From Sandaracinaceae bacterium (lineage in GTDB: Bacteria > Myxococcota_A > Polyangia > Polyangiales > Houyiibacteriaceae), in the NCBI GenBank assembly GCA_016706685.1, contig JADJJE010000018.1:124001-188000 (forward strand): a stretch of DNA of 64,000 bases. The letters are read 5' to 3'. Position numbers and translations under genes: made by a program. Below the pieces are notes generated by a model. The model was given only the letters and a program-made list of their open reading frames with translations. It was not told where the DNA came from and ran no database searches. How positions within the stretch are numbered: the first letter of the stretch is position 1; each line of letters opens with the position of its first letter. Below, piece by piece: positions 36,341-45,632 of this stretch.

Positions 36341-38926
36341 ATGAGTGCGAGGCGGGCTCGGTGCGTGTTCACGGCTGCAATGGCGCTCGCCACGAGTTCA
36401 GCGTGCGGCGGGCCCGTCCCATCAGAAAGTGCCTCGGTCACTGCAGCCACTGAGACACCCGTGCAGCAGGGCCCTGGTCCACTGGGCGTCGTCGTGCAGC
36501 GGCTCGGAGTCCTAAGCGGGGAGCGCAGCGCGGCGAGGGCGTCCGGCCATGGCCATGACACGGAGCGGCTCCTGTTCGGGCCGATTCGTGTCCTACGCGC
36601 GAATGGACGCGTGGAGGTAACCGAGTACCCCGCCTGGTCGCCGATCGTCGAGGCGCTGCGCTGCGGGGCGCACTTCGTCTACCAACTCGACGACTCCAGC
36701 CTTGCCGTCAGCGATTCGTTCACCGGGCCGCTGAGGCTGTTGCTGCCCGCGCAGGGGTCGGTGACGGGGCTCGCGGGCACCACCGATCAGCACGCGATTC
36801 TGCATGACGTCTCGGAGCAGCGTATCCGAGCGGTCCGGTGCACAGATGGCGAAGTCACGGAGGTCCCAGCGCCACACGACGCCCCCATCAGCGACGTCGT
36901 ATGGGCCACAGGTCACGGGATCCTCGTCCGGGCTGTCGGAGGTCGGCTGTTTCGAGTGGGCGCAGCCTCGCCCGTCGCACTCGCGCCGTTCTCTACTCCG
37001 AACGGTCTCGCCACCGACCTCCGCGGCTACCAGGGGTCAGCCACGCTGCGCCACTACGACGAGCGAGAGGTCTCGGTGGGCCAGCGGCCCACCGAGACCG
37101 ACACGACGCTGCCGAGCCTCGCTTCGTTGCTCTGGAATGAGCGCCCATCCTGGCTCCTGTCGGGCAGGCGCGGGGCACTTCAGGCCCATGTCCCGCTGGG
37201 CAACGATGCGATCCTGGATGTCCACCTTGGTCACGTTGTGCATCACGGTGGTCGGACAGATGAGCTGATCCGCCCTGAAGACTGCGACTACGGAAGTGAT
37301 GGCGCGCGCTATGACGGTGGTGCGGCTGTCATCTGTCGCCATGGAGCCTACTTCGTGGACCCAGCGGCTCGAGTCAGCGTACTCGAGGCTGGGAGGGAGA
37401 CGCGCTTCGACCCGATTGGGCCCTGGCGCCTGGACGAACTTGGTGGCGGCGCGCGGCTGACCCATCGCGTCACGAACGAGCAACGAGCGCTCGTGCTTGC
37501 CTCGGGATACCAGCTCTTCGCAGTACGGGGGAGCCACGTCCTCGCGTCCAGCAGCCATCCCGACTACGAGGCCGTGTGGCACTGGATCGACGAACGCAGC
37601 GACGTCTCACCGCTGCGTAGTGGCGACGACGCGCTCGACCTCCACGGCGTGAGCGACGACGGAGTGGCGTACGGACAGCTCATGCGCGCAGGCGAGTGGC
37701 TCCAGGAGCACACGACGAGCCAGCCGCGCTTCGCGTACTCGACGCGCCCAGGCGAACTGGTTGGCGTGTCGCTTCCGCGAGGAGCCAATCGATTTGGTGT
37801 CATCAACGCGCAGCTCGCGATCGCTGTCGAGGTGGGCGACACGCTGCGGGTCTGGGCGTCCTCGGACTTCGGGGGCGTCTGGGCGCCGGTCGCCGTTCCG
37901 GCCGGCGCGCCGCGCGTTCGCTCGGTGCTGGACTGCTACGGCGATGGCTGCCGGATCGGGGCGCTCTTCGTGGGCCGGCTGCCGCGCTGGGAGACGCCTG
38001 CGACCAGCATTCCCCTCGTGCCGAGCTACCCGCGGTACCCCGCGCAAGAGGAGCTGGCGGCTTGGTCGTGCGTTGGCGATTTGGCTCAGGACGATTGGCG
38101 GCTGGTGGTGGCGCACGCGGACCAAGAGACCATGAGGAGCGTGGGCAACTACCTGCGCGTCAGCCCCAACACTCGAATGAACGTGTCGTTGCGGGACGAT
38201 CGTCTGAGTCTAGCGTTCACGGCGCAGGAACTCGCGGGGACCGTGTCGTGGTCGACTGGATCCGGGTTCTCCCTCCAACAAGAGACTCGCGAGTATCTCG
38301 AACCGATCGCGGTCACCGCCGACACGGCCGTCATCAAGTGGTGCGTTCGCGCCACAGACTACGAACCCTTCTCGTGCACCTTGTGGACGGCGCGGCCCGG
38401 CGCCAGGCCCGCACAGCTCGAGTGGCCACCGCACCTGATGCCGCTCACGGCAGCGCTGCGCGGTCCTGACGTGCACGTCCTCGGTCTGAACCGCGCGCCA
38501 CAGCTGGTGGAGCACCACGTCTTCACGCGTGGCCAGCACACGCTCCGGCGGGTCTTTGGCCACCGGGAGGCGACAGGCTTGGCACTTGTCGATGGGGGCA
38601 TCCGTGTTCAGGCCGCGTCTCCCCACCACGGGCGCAGCATTTTCGTCGAGGGGGCGGACGACCTCTTCACGCGGATCGAGCTACCCGCGACCGTCGTGGC
38701 GTGCGAGCGGGGTGCGAACGGCCCTGTTCACTACATCGCCTGGCCTCGTAGCGAGTTCAGTCACGTATGGCTCCGCGCCACCCCTGCTGGGGTCTGCCTG
38801 GAGGCGGCCCGGACGAACGGCGTCGTTGTCCGTGGCGACGGTGCCGGTGGTCTCGCGGGGACGGCCATGATCGACTCAGCTCCCGTCGCTTGCCGACTTC
38901 TCGCGGCTGGTCGCGACGACCCCTGA
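36341..38926 (+). CDS. Large lipoprotein of unknown function
   Basis: About 861 residues from the ATG at 36341. A GTG at 36275 would add 22 residues. The signal peptide has a lipobox-like ATSSACGG with Cys near residue 22. The body is beta-rich, with many short strands, Trp and Asp-Gly turns (for example RCTDGEVTEV, VVWATGHGILVRAVGGRLFRVG), which suggests one or two beta-propellers on the cell surface or in the periplasm. I recognise no family. Same strand as the sigma54 activator but 143 bp away. Confidence 0.65.
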   Translation: MSARRARCVFTAAMALATSSACGGPVPSESASVTAATETPVQQGPGPLGVVVQRLGVLSGERSAARASGHGHDTERLLFGPIRVLRANGRVEVTEYPAWSPIVEALRCGAHFVYQLDDSSLAVSDSFTGPLRLLLPAQGSVTGLAGTTDQHAILHDVSEQRIRAVRCTDGEVTEVPAPHDAPISDVVWATGHGILVRAVGGRLFRVGAASPVALAPFSTPNGLATDLRGYQGSATLRHYDEREVSVGQRPTETDTTLPSLASLLWNERPSWLLSGRRGALQAHVPLGNDAILDVHLGHVVHHGGRTDELIRPEDCDYGSDGARYDGGAAVICRHGAYFVDPAARVSVLEAGRETRFDPIGPWRLDELGGGARLTHRVTNEQRALVLASGYQLFAVRGSHVLASSSHPDYEAVWHWIDERSDVSPLRSGDDALDLHGVSDDGVAYGQLMRAGEWLQEHTTSQPRFAYSTRPGELVGVSLPRGANRFGVINAQLAIAVEVGDTLRVWASSDFGGVWAPVAVPAGAPRVRSVLDCYGDGCRIGALFVGRLPRWETPATSIPLVPSYPRYPAQEELAAWSCVGDLAQDDWRLVVAHADQETMRSVGNYLRVSPNTRMNVSLRDDRLSLAFTAQELAGTVSWSTGSGFSLQQETREYLEPIAVTADTAVIKWCVRATDYEPFSCTLWTARPGARPAQLEWPPHLMPLTAALRGPDVHVLGLNRAPQLVEHHVFTRGQHTLRRVFGHREATGLALVDGGIRVQAASPHHGRSIFVEGADDLFTRIELPATVVACERGANGPVHYIAWPRSEFSHVWLRATPAGVCLEAARTNGVVVRGDGAGGLAGTAMIDSAPVACRLLAAGRDDP

Positions 38927-38962
38927 GGAGCGAGACTCGTGCAGAGCCTCGCTGACCGGTCG

Positions 38963-39790
38963 TCACGCGATGCCGAACATCTCCCGCACCTTCTCGTCGG
39001 CCCTCGGCCGCAGGTAGGTCCGGGACAGCCAGACGAGCCCCGTGTTCAGGAGCCCCATCGACACCGCTAGTCCGGCCGCGGCCATGGTTGGTTCGTAGTT
39101 GATGAGCCCGTAGATGGCCGCAACGGCAATCCAGAACATCTCAAGCAGCATGCCGACCACCGCCATGGCCATCGTTCCCCCACGCAAGACGGGGTTGCCG
39201 AACACCCGCTTGCACGGGACGTCCAGCGCCTGGGCGAAAGCCTGCGCGATGCTCCCCGCGACGGCCGGCTGCTTCGGCTCCGCGACTACGAAGACCATGT
39301 CTCGACACACGACATACACGGGATAGATGGCTGTGCTGCCGTACTCCGTAGTGGAGATGATCTCGCCGGTGTACACCGCCCGCACATGGTCCACCGGGAC
39401 GACGTGGCCGTCGAACGCGACGGCGGCGATGCGTGAGGTCTCGCGGTAGCCATGCGACGCGCGCTTGCGGTAGTACCGTGCCACGCGGTCACGCACACGG
39501 CGCAGCTTGCCACCGTGGACGGCCTGGACGAGGCGGATGTAGCCCGTCGCCCACGCCACCGTGAGTGCGGCGAGCGCAGCGAAATGCAGGGACTCCCATC
39601 CGCGTGCTTCGTATGCCGCGCCCGCCAGACACACCAGGCCAAGCGTCGCTGCGTAGAAGAGGTTGAAGCGTAGAGGGCTCCAGGCAGGTCGTACGAGCTG
39701 GAAGACGACCTCGTCACCTGTCTGCTCGATTCGGTAGGGGCCCACGCTGCGATGACTCACAGCGTGCATCTCTTGATTCCCTCGCTCCAT
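38963..39790 (-). CDS. Four-helix membrane protein of unknown function
   Basis: A 275-residue protein; starts at ATG 39790 or 39769. Paired hydrophobic segments lie at about 46-66 and 70-92, followed by a basic, cytoplasmic beta-rich stretch (RVARYYRKRASHGYRE, DMVFVVAEPKQPA). A second hydrophobic pair lies at about 205-228 and 236-256. The layout resembles bacterial PH-like or DUF membrane proteins that set a soluble domain between two hairpins. No catalytic motif is seen. Divergent from the following lipoprotein gene, and both promoters must lie in about 110 bp. Confidence 0.6.
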   Translation of the reverse strand: MERGNQEMHAVSHRSVGPYRIEQTGDEVVFQLVRPAWSPLRFNLFYAATLGLVCLAGAAYEARGWESLHFAALAALTVAWATGYIRLVQAVHGGKLRRVRDRVARYYRKRASHGYRETSRIAAVAFDGHVVPVDHVRAVYTGEIISTTEYGSTAIYPVYVVCRDMVFVVAEPKQPAVAGSIAQAFAQALDVPCKRVFGNPVLRGGTMAMAVVGMLLEMFWIAVAAIYGLINYEPTMAAAGLAVSMGLLNTGLVWLSRTYLRPRADEKVREMFGIA

Positions 39791-39901
39791 GCGGCGAGCC
39801 TACCACCGCCGGAGCGCTCGCGCGGCTGGTGGTGGACATTCACGCTCGGTTGGCGTACCTGGGCGCGGAGGGAGCGGGCAAGCGCCCGCCAAGGAGCTGC
39901 T

Positions 39902-41194
39902 ATGACCGCTACGATCAAGCCCGCGTCCTCCGTTGTCCGAGAGACCGTTTGTGCAACCACGCTGCTCATGGCGCTCGTCGCGGGATGTGGCCCTGGGAGC
40001 GCAGCCACAACGCCCGCGGGCCGCGGGGAGGGCACAGCTGGCGGAGAGGGCATGGCTCCGAGCGCGCATGCCACGCAGACCAACGCCGAACCCGCTGAGA
40101 CACCGCCCGACGCAGGTGCGACAGCCGTAAGCGATGGCCTAGCGCCCAGCCTGGACGACGAGACCCCTGCTGGCCCACCCCCTTCCACCGGGCCGCTAGA
40201 CAACCTCGCAGCGCGCCTGGCGTATTCCAACACGATCCAGCTGCGCCGCGTCCAACGCTCCGTGCTGAAGGCTCTAGGCGACCGAACCATGGTTGAGATG
40301 GTCGCGTTCAGTGGCGCCGGGGAGACCGTCGTGTGTCTCCGCATCGACGTGGAACAAGCGTCCTGCTGGCGGGCACCGCTGGCCGCCGCCTGGATGGGCA
40401 ACCCCAGCGTGACGCACAGTGGCGGCACCATCGACATCACCTTCGTGGGCTTTCGCTCACTGCGGTTCGAGTTTAGCGACTGCTGCATCAGGACCATGCT
40501 GAGTCACACGGACACGGTCGTGCGCTTCGACGAGTTCGTTCCCACAGCGGCTCCGGCAACGCTCGATGACTTCAGCTCGCTGACCGTGCTCGGCGCGGGT
40601 CGTCGTCTGCTCCTCTCTCATGATGGCCGCGTCGTGTTTTGCTCCCGCCGCGCGGGCGTGTTCACCTGCGCCGCACCGGTCGCGCTGGTCGCGCTCGCGG
40701 ACTCCGCCCACTACTTGGTGGAGTTCACCCACGAAATGGGCGACCTGTTTGCCGTGGGGGTCGCGTGGGAGCTCCCCTTGGAAGGCGGCGAGACGATCGA
40801 GTTCCTGCGCTTGGGGCCCAACGGGTTTCAAGAGCTTGCGGTAGTGCTGGTTGCTTTCGAGCGGTACTCCGAGCGCACGGCCGACCGCCCAGACGTGGAG
40901 GTCCTGTCGGTGCAGGCGTTCGGCGTCGAGGCGCGCCGCCTGAGCTGCATCCACGTGCCGACGCCAGTCATCGAGCGCCGACTCGAACCCCGTGACGGGC
41001 GCGCTCGCACACTGAGCCCACCGCGCTTGGCACGCGCACCCAACACCGTCCCTCTCGCGGGCGTCGACCCATTAGCGGTCAATCTGCGAGGCGCGTGGGA
41101 GCTGGTCCCAACGGGAGGTCTCAGGCGTATCGCCCGTTGCGAGTACGATGAGGAGGAGATGGCGGACCTCGAGGACGACGAGTTCGACGAGTAG
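39902..41194 (+). CDS. Lipoprotein of unknown function
   Basis: About 430 residues from the ATG at 39902 (AAGGAGCTGCT just upstream). The signal peptide has lipobox MALVAGC. A low-complexity, Ala/Pro/Thr-rich linker of about 70 residues follows, then a globular beta-rich part with several Cys pairs (VVCLRIDVEQASCW, SDCCIRT, VFCSRRAGVFTC). The protein ends in a strongly acidic tail (EEEMADLEDDEFDE). It may be a distant relative of the 861-residue lipoprotein upstream, since both have similar short repeating strands, but this is only an impression. No function is assigned. About 230 bp follow with no gene seen. Confidence 0.6.
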   Translation: MTATIKPASSVVRETVCATTLLMALVAGCGPGSAATTPAGRGEGTAGGEGMAPSAHATQTNAEPAETPPDAGATAVSDGLAPSLDDETPAGPPPSTGPLDNLAARLAYSNTIQLRRVQRSVLKALGDRTMVEMVAFSGAGETVVCLRIDVEQASCWRAPLAAAWMGNPSVTHSGGTIDITFVGFRSLRFEFSDCCIRTMLSHTDTVVRFDEFVPTAAPATLDDFSSLTVLGAGRRLLLSHDGRVVFCSRRAGVFTCAAPVALVALADSAHYLVEFTHEMGDLFAVGVAWELPLEGGETIEFLRLGPNGFQELAVVLVAFERYSERTADRPDVEVLSVQAFGVEARRLSCIHVPTPVIERRLEPRDGRARTLSPPRLARAPNTVPLAGVDPLAVNLRGAWELVPTGGLRRIARCEYDEEEMADLEDDEFDE

Positions 41195-41428
41195 CCGTCG
41201 CTCAGCGTCGTCTCGGGTGCGTGCGGTGGCGGTCGCTCCGGTCACGCCTCTGGACTAGGCGGGTCACCGTGACATGGTCGGTTCCACGTCCGACGCATCG
41301 GTGCTGCTGCACCCATGCACCCCAAACATCCCCAGAACCAAGAGCACAATTCGGGGCCGAACCTGCCGCCTGCGCGCGCACTTGTCGATGGGTGCGCGGA
41401 GACGAAGTGGCCGTCCAATCATGAAGCA

Positions 41429-42112
41429 CTACATGTAGACCGCTGCCGGCACCAACCACGGACCGTTGTCCGCCAACAGAAAGGGCAGGACTTGACCCTC
41501 CTCCAAGTGGCCCTTGGGCAGCCTCCGCGAGTCCACCATCGTGACGGACCAACGCAGGCGCGTACCGGTGTAGAGGGAGTCCGGTAGCGGCTCGTTGATG
41601 AAGTGCGAGCGCTCATCGTGCATCTTCTGGACGAGCGGCAGCAGCGTTGGGTCGGTCGTCCCCTGCGCGCGGAGCTGCTTGAGCCTCGCGCTTGCCTCCA
41701 ACACGAGCGCGGCGTTGGCCACCTGCGGGTCGGTTGGATCGATGTACACCACGATGGTGGGCAGCACGTCTCCGGGTCCAGGTTCGTAGAGACGACGGTT
41801 GGCCTGCACGATGGCTCCGAGCGTGAGAGGCATCTCCGAGTAGCGTTTTCGTGCCCGGGCCAGTGCGCTTGGCTTGGCGACCAACTGGGCCAGCTTGCCG
41901 AGCACCATCAGCCCGAGCCCGATAGCGATGAATGACCATGGGGTGACCCCGAACAAGGCGAGCCCCCCACACACCATAGTGACGAAGCCACCGGCCATGA
42001 TGGCGAGACACCCGCCCTCGTAGAGCTTCCCTTCTGGCTTGATGGCGGTGTTCAGTTCGGGCGGCAGTGCGCGCGGCACCTGCGCAAGAGTCGCTAGCTT
42101 GTCCGGGTTCAT
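41429..42112 (-). CDS. Membrane protein of unknown function
   Basis: About 227 residues from the ATG at 42112, which has GAGGGAGA upstream. Two hydrophobic segments at about 35-55 and 58-78 form a hairpin. The remaining cytoplasmic part of about 150 residues has beta strands (LPTIVVYIDPTDPQVANAAL, LRWSVTMVDSRRLPKG) that would fit a small soluble domain. No family is recognised. It is followed by a similar-style membrane protein gene on the same strand. Confidence 0.6.
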   Translation of the reverse strand: MNPDKLATLAQVPRALPPELNTAIKPEGKLYEGGCLAIMAGGFVTMVCGGLALFGVTPWSFIAIGLGLMVLGKLAQLVAKPSALARARKRYSEMPLTLGAIVQANRRLYEPGPGDVLPTIVVYIDPTDPQVANAALVLEASARLKQLRAQGTTDPTLLPLVQKMHDERSHFINEPLPDSLYTGTRLRWSVTMVDSRRLPKGHLEEGQVLPFLLADNGPWLVPAAVYM

Positions 42113-42220
42113 TCGCTCTCCCTCACCTTTCATCGCGCTTCGTCCAAGAGCCGCGATCGTTTGCGCCTGGTTTGTGGCCGAGGTCCAGCCCCACGCTAAC
42201 GCAATCAAGCGCGACGCGGG

Positions 42221-42877
42221 CTACTCGCCTGGCACGGGGAGCGCTGTGGTCGGCGATGAACGCTCGAGCCGATGAACGATCGGTGGGTTACGCAGGCGCC
42301 GCGCCACCATGGCTGCGCTCCCGACCACGACCAAGAGTGTCAGGCCGATGATGCCAAGAGGGCCGAGCGTGTTCGCAATCATACCGACGAACGCCGCCCT
42401 CGCGGCACCACGACCGCCACCTCCCGTGACCACGGCACCGAGCTGGGACCAGAGAACGGCGCCCAGGAACAGGGCTGTCGCCGCCGCAATCATGGGCTCC
42501 TTCACGCTCTCGAAACTGGTCTGCTGCCGTGTAGTCGTCCGCATGGAGGAGAGCCGGGCCACCGTGTCGGTCAGCTGCACGCAGTCACTCGCCGAACTCG
42601 CCTCGAACTTGCCGCCGTAGGACCCGTGCCCCGCGACCTCATAGCGCCAGCTCAACTGCCGCGGAGGCGAGTAGTCGAGCCAGACAAGGCTCTCCCAGGG
42701 GATGCGGCCCGCGATCTCCGGGATGCTCGTTGGGTCGTCACCTCGCTCGAGTCGCTGGTGGATGGTCACCACCACGTCGCTCGTGTGGTTTACGGCGCTC
42801 AGCCCAGCTTCGTTCACGTGGACCAGCTGCGACTTGTTGCCATCCAGACTCACCCAACACCCCTCCGTACTGCGCAT
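42221..42877 (-). CDS. Membrane protein of unknown function
   Basis: A 218-residue protein with a soluble N-terminal half (VVVTIHQRLERGDDPTSIPE, YEVAGHGSYGGKFEA). Two membrane segments lie at about 128-148 and 168-192, linked by a Gly-rich loop. It precedes the 227-residue membrane protein gene by about 110 bp on the same strand, and the two could act together. Both look like accessory genes with no relatives I know. Confidence 0.55.
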   Translation of the reverse strand: MRSTEGCWVSLDGNKSQLVHVNEAGLSAVNHTSDVVVTIHQRLERGDDPTSIPEIAGRIPWESLVWLDYSPPRQLSWRYEVAGHGSYGGKFEASSASDCVQLTDTVARLSSMRTTTRQQTSFESVKEPMIAAATALFLGAVLWSQLGAVVTGGGGRGAARAAFVGMIANTLGPLGIIGLTLLVVVGSAAMVARRLRNPPIVHRLERSSPTTALPVPGE

Positions 42878-43039
42878 CGCCAGACCTCCTAGTGGGCGCG
42901 ATGCTAGCCAGCTGCGCCCAAGGGGTCAACACCGCAGAGGGCCATGGCGTCGCCTTTCGAGTGCAACGCCACGGGCAACGCTGCGTCATGGCCGACTCCG
43001 TTTCATGGTCGAGCATCCAGAGCGCGGTGGGAGTGCAAA

Positions 43040-44524
43040 CTAGCGCGCCAGGTTGAGGTTCACGTACTCCGACTCGTTCGTGACCTCGCGGACCACGTAG
43101 GGGGCCAGCCACTCTGGAAAGGCCGGCTCCTGATGCGGGTCGTCGAGCTCCACCTCGGCGAGGAACAGCTCGCGGTCGTCGAAGGCATCGATCTCCCAGA
43201 CCAGGTCGCCCTCGGACACCGCGTAGCGGCGCTTGATGACGCGGCAGCCTTCGGTGAGCTTCCAGAGCGCGTTGAACACGGGCGCGGTGGTGGCCTCTTC
43301 GAGCTCGATGCGCTGGACGCCTCGCCCCAGCTTGATGGTGCGCAGGTAGGTGGTCTTCCCGCCGCTGGTCACGGAGCGCACGCGCTCGCGCAGGCGCTCG
43401 CCGGGCAGGTAGCCCTGGCGCAGGTGCTGCTCGGTGCCGCGCGAGGTGACCACGCCGGGCAGCCCGCTCAGCAGGTACTTGCGCTCGATCTCCACGTCGG
43501 TGGGCGTGCTCTCGAGCGAGCTCACCAAGCGCTCCACGCGCGACAGCAGGTCGAGGTGGCGCGCGCCCAGCGATTCGCGGTCGGGCGCGGGGGCCAGCTG
43601 GGCAATCTGCGAGGCGTCGATCAGCGCGCTCAGGCCGGCGGCGCCCAGCACCGTCTCGATGGCGGCGGCGCTGACCTTGGGCTGCAGCGAGCGCGTGAGC
43701 TGGTGGCACACGCGCAGGGCCTTGCCGGCGTCTTCGTTCACAGCGTCCGACAGCTCGGTGGTGGTGCACAACCCCAGCAAGAGCCCCAGGCGCCGGGTGC
43801 GCTTGGCGGCGCGATGGGCATCGAACGCGCTCGCATCGGCAGGTCCGTCCAGCGCCTCTGAAGCGTCTGCCATGCAGCGCCGGAGGTGACCGGAGAGCAC
43901 GCGGTCGAAGCGCTCGGGCTTTGGTGCGTCGAAGCGCGTGCTGACGCCGCTGTAGGTGCGCAGCACTGCGACGGCGGCCTTCTGGGCGTGCAGCTCTGCC
44001 TGGGCCACGTCTCTTCGACCCCGCGCGTGCTCGAGCCTCAGGTAGCCCGCCACGATGGGCGCCGTCTCGGGCCCGAGGCGTGCCTCCACCCAGCCGGCGA
44101 GCTCTTCGGCGGCGGCCACGGCGGCGAGGCGCTTCTGGGCTCGAGCCAGCCGTGTGCGAGCCCGGCGGTGTGCCCGGGCGGCGCGCTTGGCGCCGCGTCG
44201 GTCGGCGTGCCCCGCCGTGTCCCCCGCGCTTGCGACCAGCGAGCCGTGGAAGATGGCGAGCGCGTCGCGCAGCGCTACGCAGGCCTCCGTGAGGGACGTG
44301 GCAGCCACCGCAGAGGCGTCGCCGATCGGCTCGCCGTGCGCGTGCGCTTCGTGCGCGTCGCCCTCTGCGTCGCCCTGCTCGGCGTCGCTCTCATCGTCGT
44401 CGTGGTCGTCGTCTTGGGGATCGTCCAGCTGCCCCGTCTGCGCGAGCACCGCCTGAGCGAGCATACGCACAATCATTCGAGCAGCTTCGTGGTGGGACCG
44501 GTCGCGCAGATCAATGGGTAGCAC
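43040..44524 (-). CDS. CHAD-CYTH domain protein
   Basis: About 494 residues from a GTG at 44524. A hydrophobic start is followed by an acidic, His-containing linker (about 35-65, runs of Asp with HDDDES and HEAHAHGE). Next is a helical CHAD domain (about 70-320; RRGAKRAARAHRRARTRLAR, quoted as RAARAHRRARTRL) rich in conserved His and Arg, then a C-terminal CYTH domain beginning VEIERKYLLSGLP with the ExExK signature. CYTH enzymes act on triphosphates and CHAD binds polyphosphate. The usual order is CYTH first; here it is reversed. No polyphosphate kinase is nearby. Confidence 0.88.
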   Translation of the reverse strand: MLPIDLRDRSHHEAARMIVRMLAQAVLAQTGQLDDPQDDDHDDDESDAEQGDAEGDAHEAHAHGEPIGDASAVAATSLTEACVALRDALAIFHGSLVASAGDTAGHADRRGAKRAARAHRRARTRLARAQKRLAAVAAAEELAGWVEARLGPETAPIVAGYLRLEHARGRRDVAQAELHAQKAAVAVLRTYSGVSTRFDAPKPERFDRVLSGHLRRCMADASEALDGPADASAFDAHRAAKRTRRLGLLLGLCTTTELSDAVNEDAGKALRVCHQLTRSLQPKVSAAAIETVLGAAGLSALIDASQIAQLAPAPDRESLGARHLDLLSRVERLVSSLESTPTDVEIERKYLLSGLPGVVTSRGTEQHLRQGYLPGERLRERVRSVTSGGKTTYLRTIKLGRGVQRIELEEATTAPVFNALWKLTEGCRVIKRRYAVSEGDLVWEIDAFDDRELFLAEVELDDPHQEPAFPEWLAPYVVREVTNESEYVNLNLAR

Positions 44525-44597
44525 GCGCCCAGCGTAGCAGTCTCTCGGCGCATGCTCGACGTTGCCGTCATGCGGGGCGCGCGCGACACTGCGCGCG

Positions 44598-45632
44598 ATG
44601 CCTCTCCCCGACACCGCGCAGGGCGTGCTGCCCTTCACCGCCCGTGAGGATCCGCGCGCGGAGCAGCTGCGCACAGCGCCCCTCCGCACGCGCTGGTGGT
44701 ACGCGCTCAAGCCGGCCAGCTGGCCCAAGCTGTTGGTGCCGGCCGTGCTGGGGCAGGGCGCCGGGGCGCTGCACGCGGGGCGCGTGAGCGTGCTGGGGCT
44801 GGGCGTGGGCGCGGCGTTCAGCGTGCTCTTGCTGGTGTTCATCGTGCTGCTCAACGACTGGAGCGACGCCGAGGTGGACCGCGTGAAGCGCGCCATGTAT
44901 CCACGCGAATGCAGCCCCAAGACGCTGCCCGACGGGCTGCTGTCGCCCCGCGCGCTGCTCACGGCGGGGCTCGGGGCGCTCGCGCTGGGGCTCGTGGCGG
45001 CGTTCGCGGGTGCGCGTGCCAGCGGGACGCCGTTGCTGGGCTGGTCGGCGCTCGCCTGCGCGGGCATCTTCGCGGCGTACTCGCTGCCGCCCCTGCGCCT
45101 GAATTACCGCGGCGGGGGCGAGCTGCTGGAGGCCCTGGGCGTGGGCCTCGCGCTGCCCGCGTGGAACGCGCTTTCGCAGGGTGGCGTGGCGCTGCCCGCG
45201 GTGCTGGTGGACATGCTGCCCGCGTTCGTTGTGCTCTCGCTCGGGAGCGCCCTCGCCAGCGGCTTGAGCGACGAGAACAGCGACCGCGCCGGCGGGAAGC
45301 GCACGTTCACCACGCTGTTCGGCAACGCCCGCGTGCGGCGCGCCGTCGAGGCCTGTGTGCTGGTGGCTGCGGTGCTGTTCGTGGGGGTGCCTGGCGTGCT
45401 CTACGCAGGCCTCTGGCCCGCGCTGCCCCGCGGGGTGGACGCGCTCGTGGGCGGCGCGGTGGGCAGCGTGGCGGCGCTGGTGGCCTGGGTCCGCATGCGC
45501 GCCGTCACTCCGCCTCCGGCCACCGACGCGTTCGCGTCTCAGGCGCTCTTCAAGCAGCGCCTCCACGGTGCGATATGGTATGGCTCCGTGGCTGTGTGGC
45601 TCACTCGCGCGCTGATGATGGAAAGAGCATGA
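44598..45632 (+). CDS. UbiA superfamily prenyltransferase
   Basis: A 344-residue membrane enzyme from the ATG at 44598. The two Asp motifs are LLNDWSDAEVDRVKR near residue 90-104 and SDENSDRAGGKRTFTTLFG near 222-240, with about eight hydrophobic segments. The acceptor is unknown. The motif spacing resembles MenA/UbiA-like enzymes, but the menA in the men operon already covers DHNA prenylation. It overlaps the following gene by 4 bp, so the two are co-transcribed. Confidence 0.85.
   Translation: MPLPDTAQGVLPFTAREDPRAEQLRTAPLRTRWWYALKPASWPKLLVPAVLGQGAGALHAGRVSVLGLGVGAAFSVLLLVFIVLLNDWSDAEVDRVKRAMYPRECSPKTLPDGLLSPRALLTAGLGALALGLVAAFAGARASGTPLLGWSALACAGIFAAYSLPPLRLNYRGGGELLEALGVGLALPAWNALSQGGVALPAVLVDMLPAFVVLSLGSALASGLSDENSDRAGGKRTFTTLFGNARVRRAVEACVLVAAVLFVGVPGVLYAGLWPALPRGVDALVGGAVGSVAALVAWVRMRAVTPPPATDAFASQALFKQRLHGAIWYGSVAVWLTRALMMERA

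Noticed and set aside
41263..41273. GTCACCGTGAC palindrome in the 230-bp gap after the 430-residue lipoprotein gene
   Set aside because: Too short and not placed next to a recognisable promoter; could be chance.
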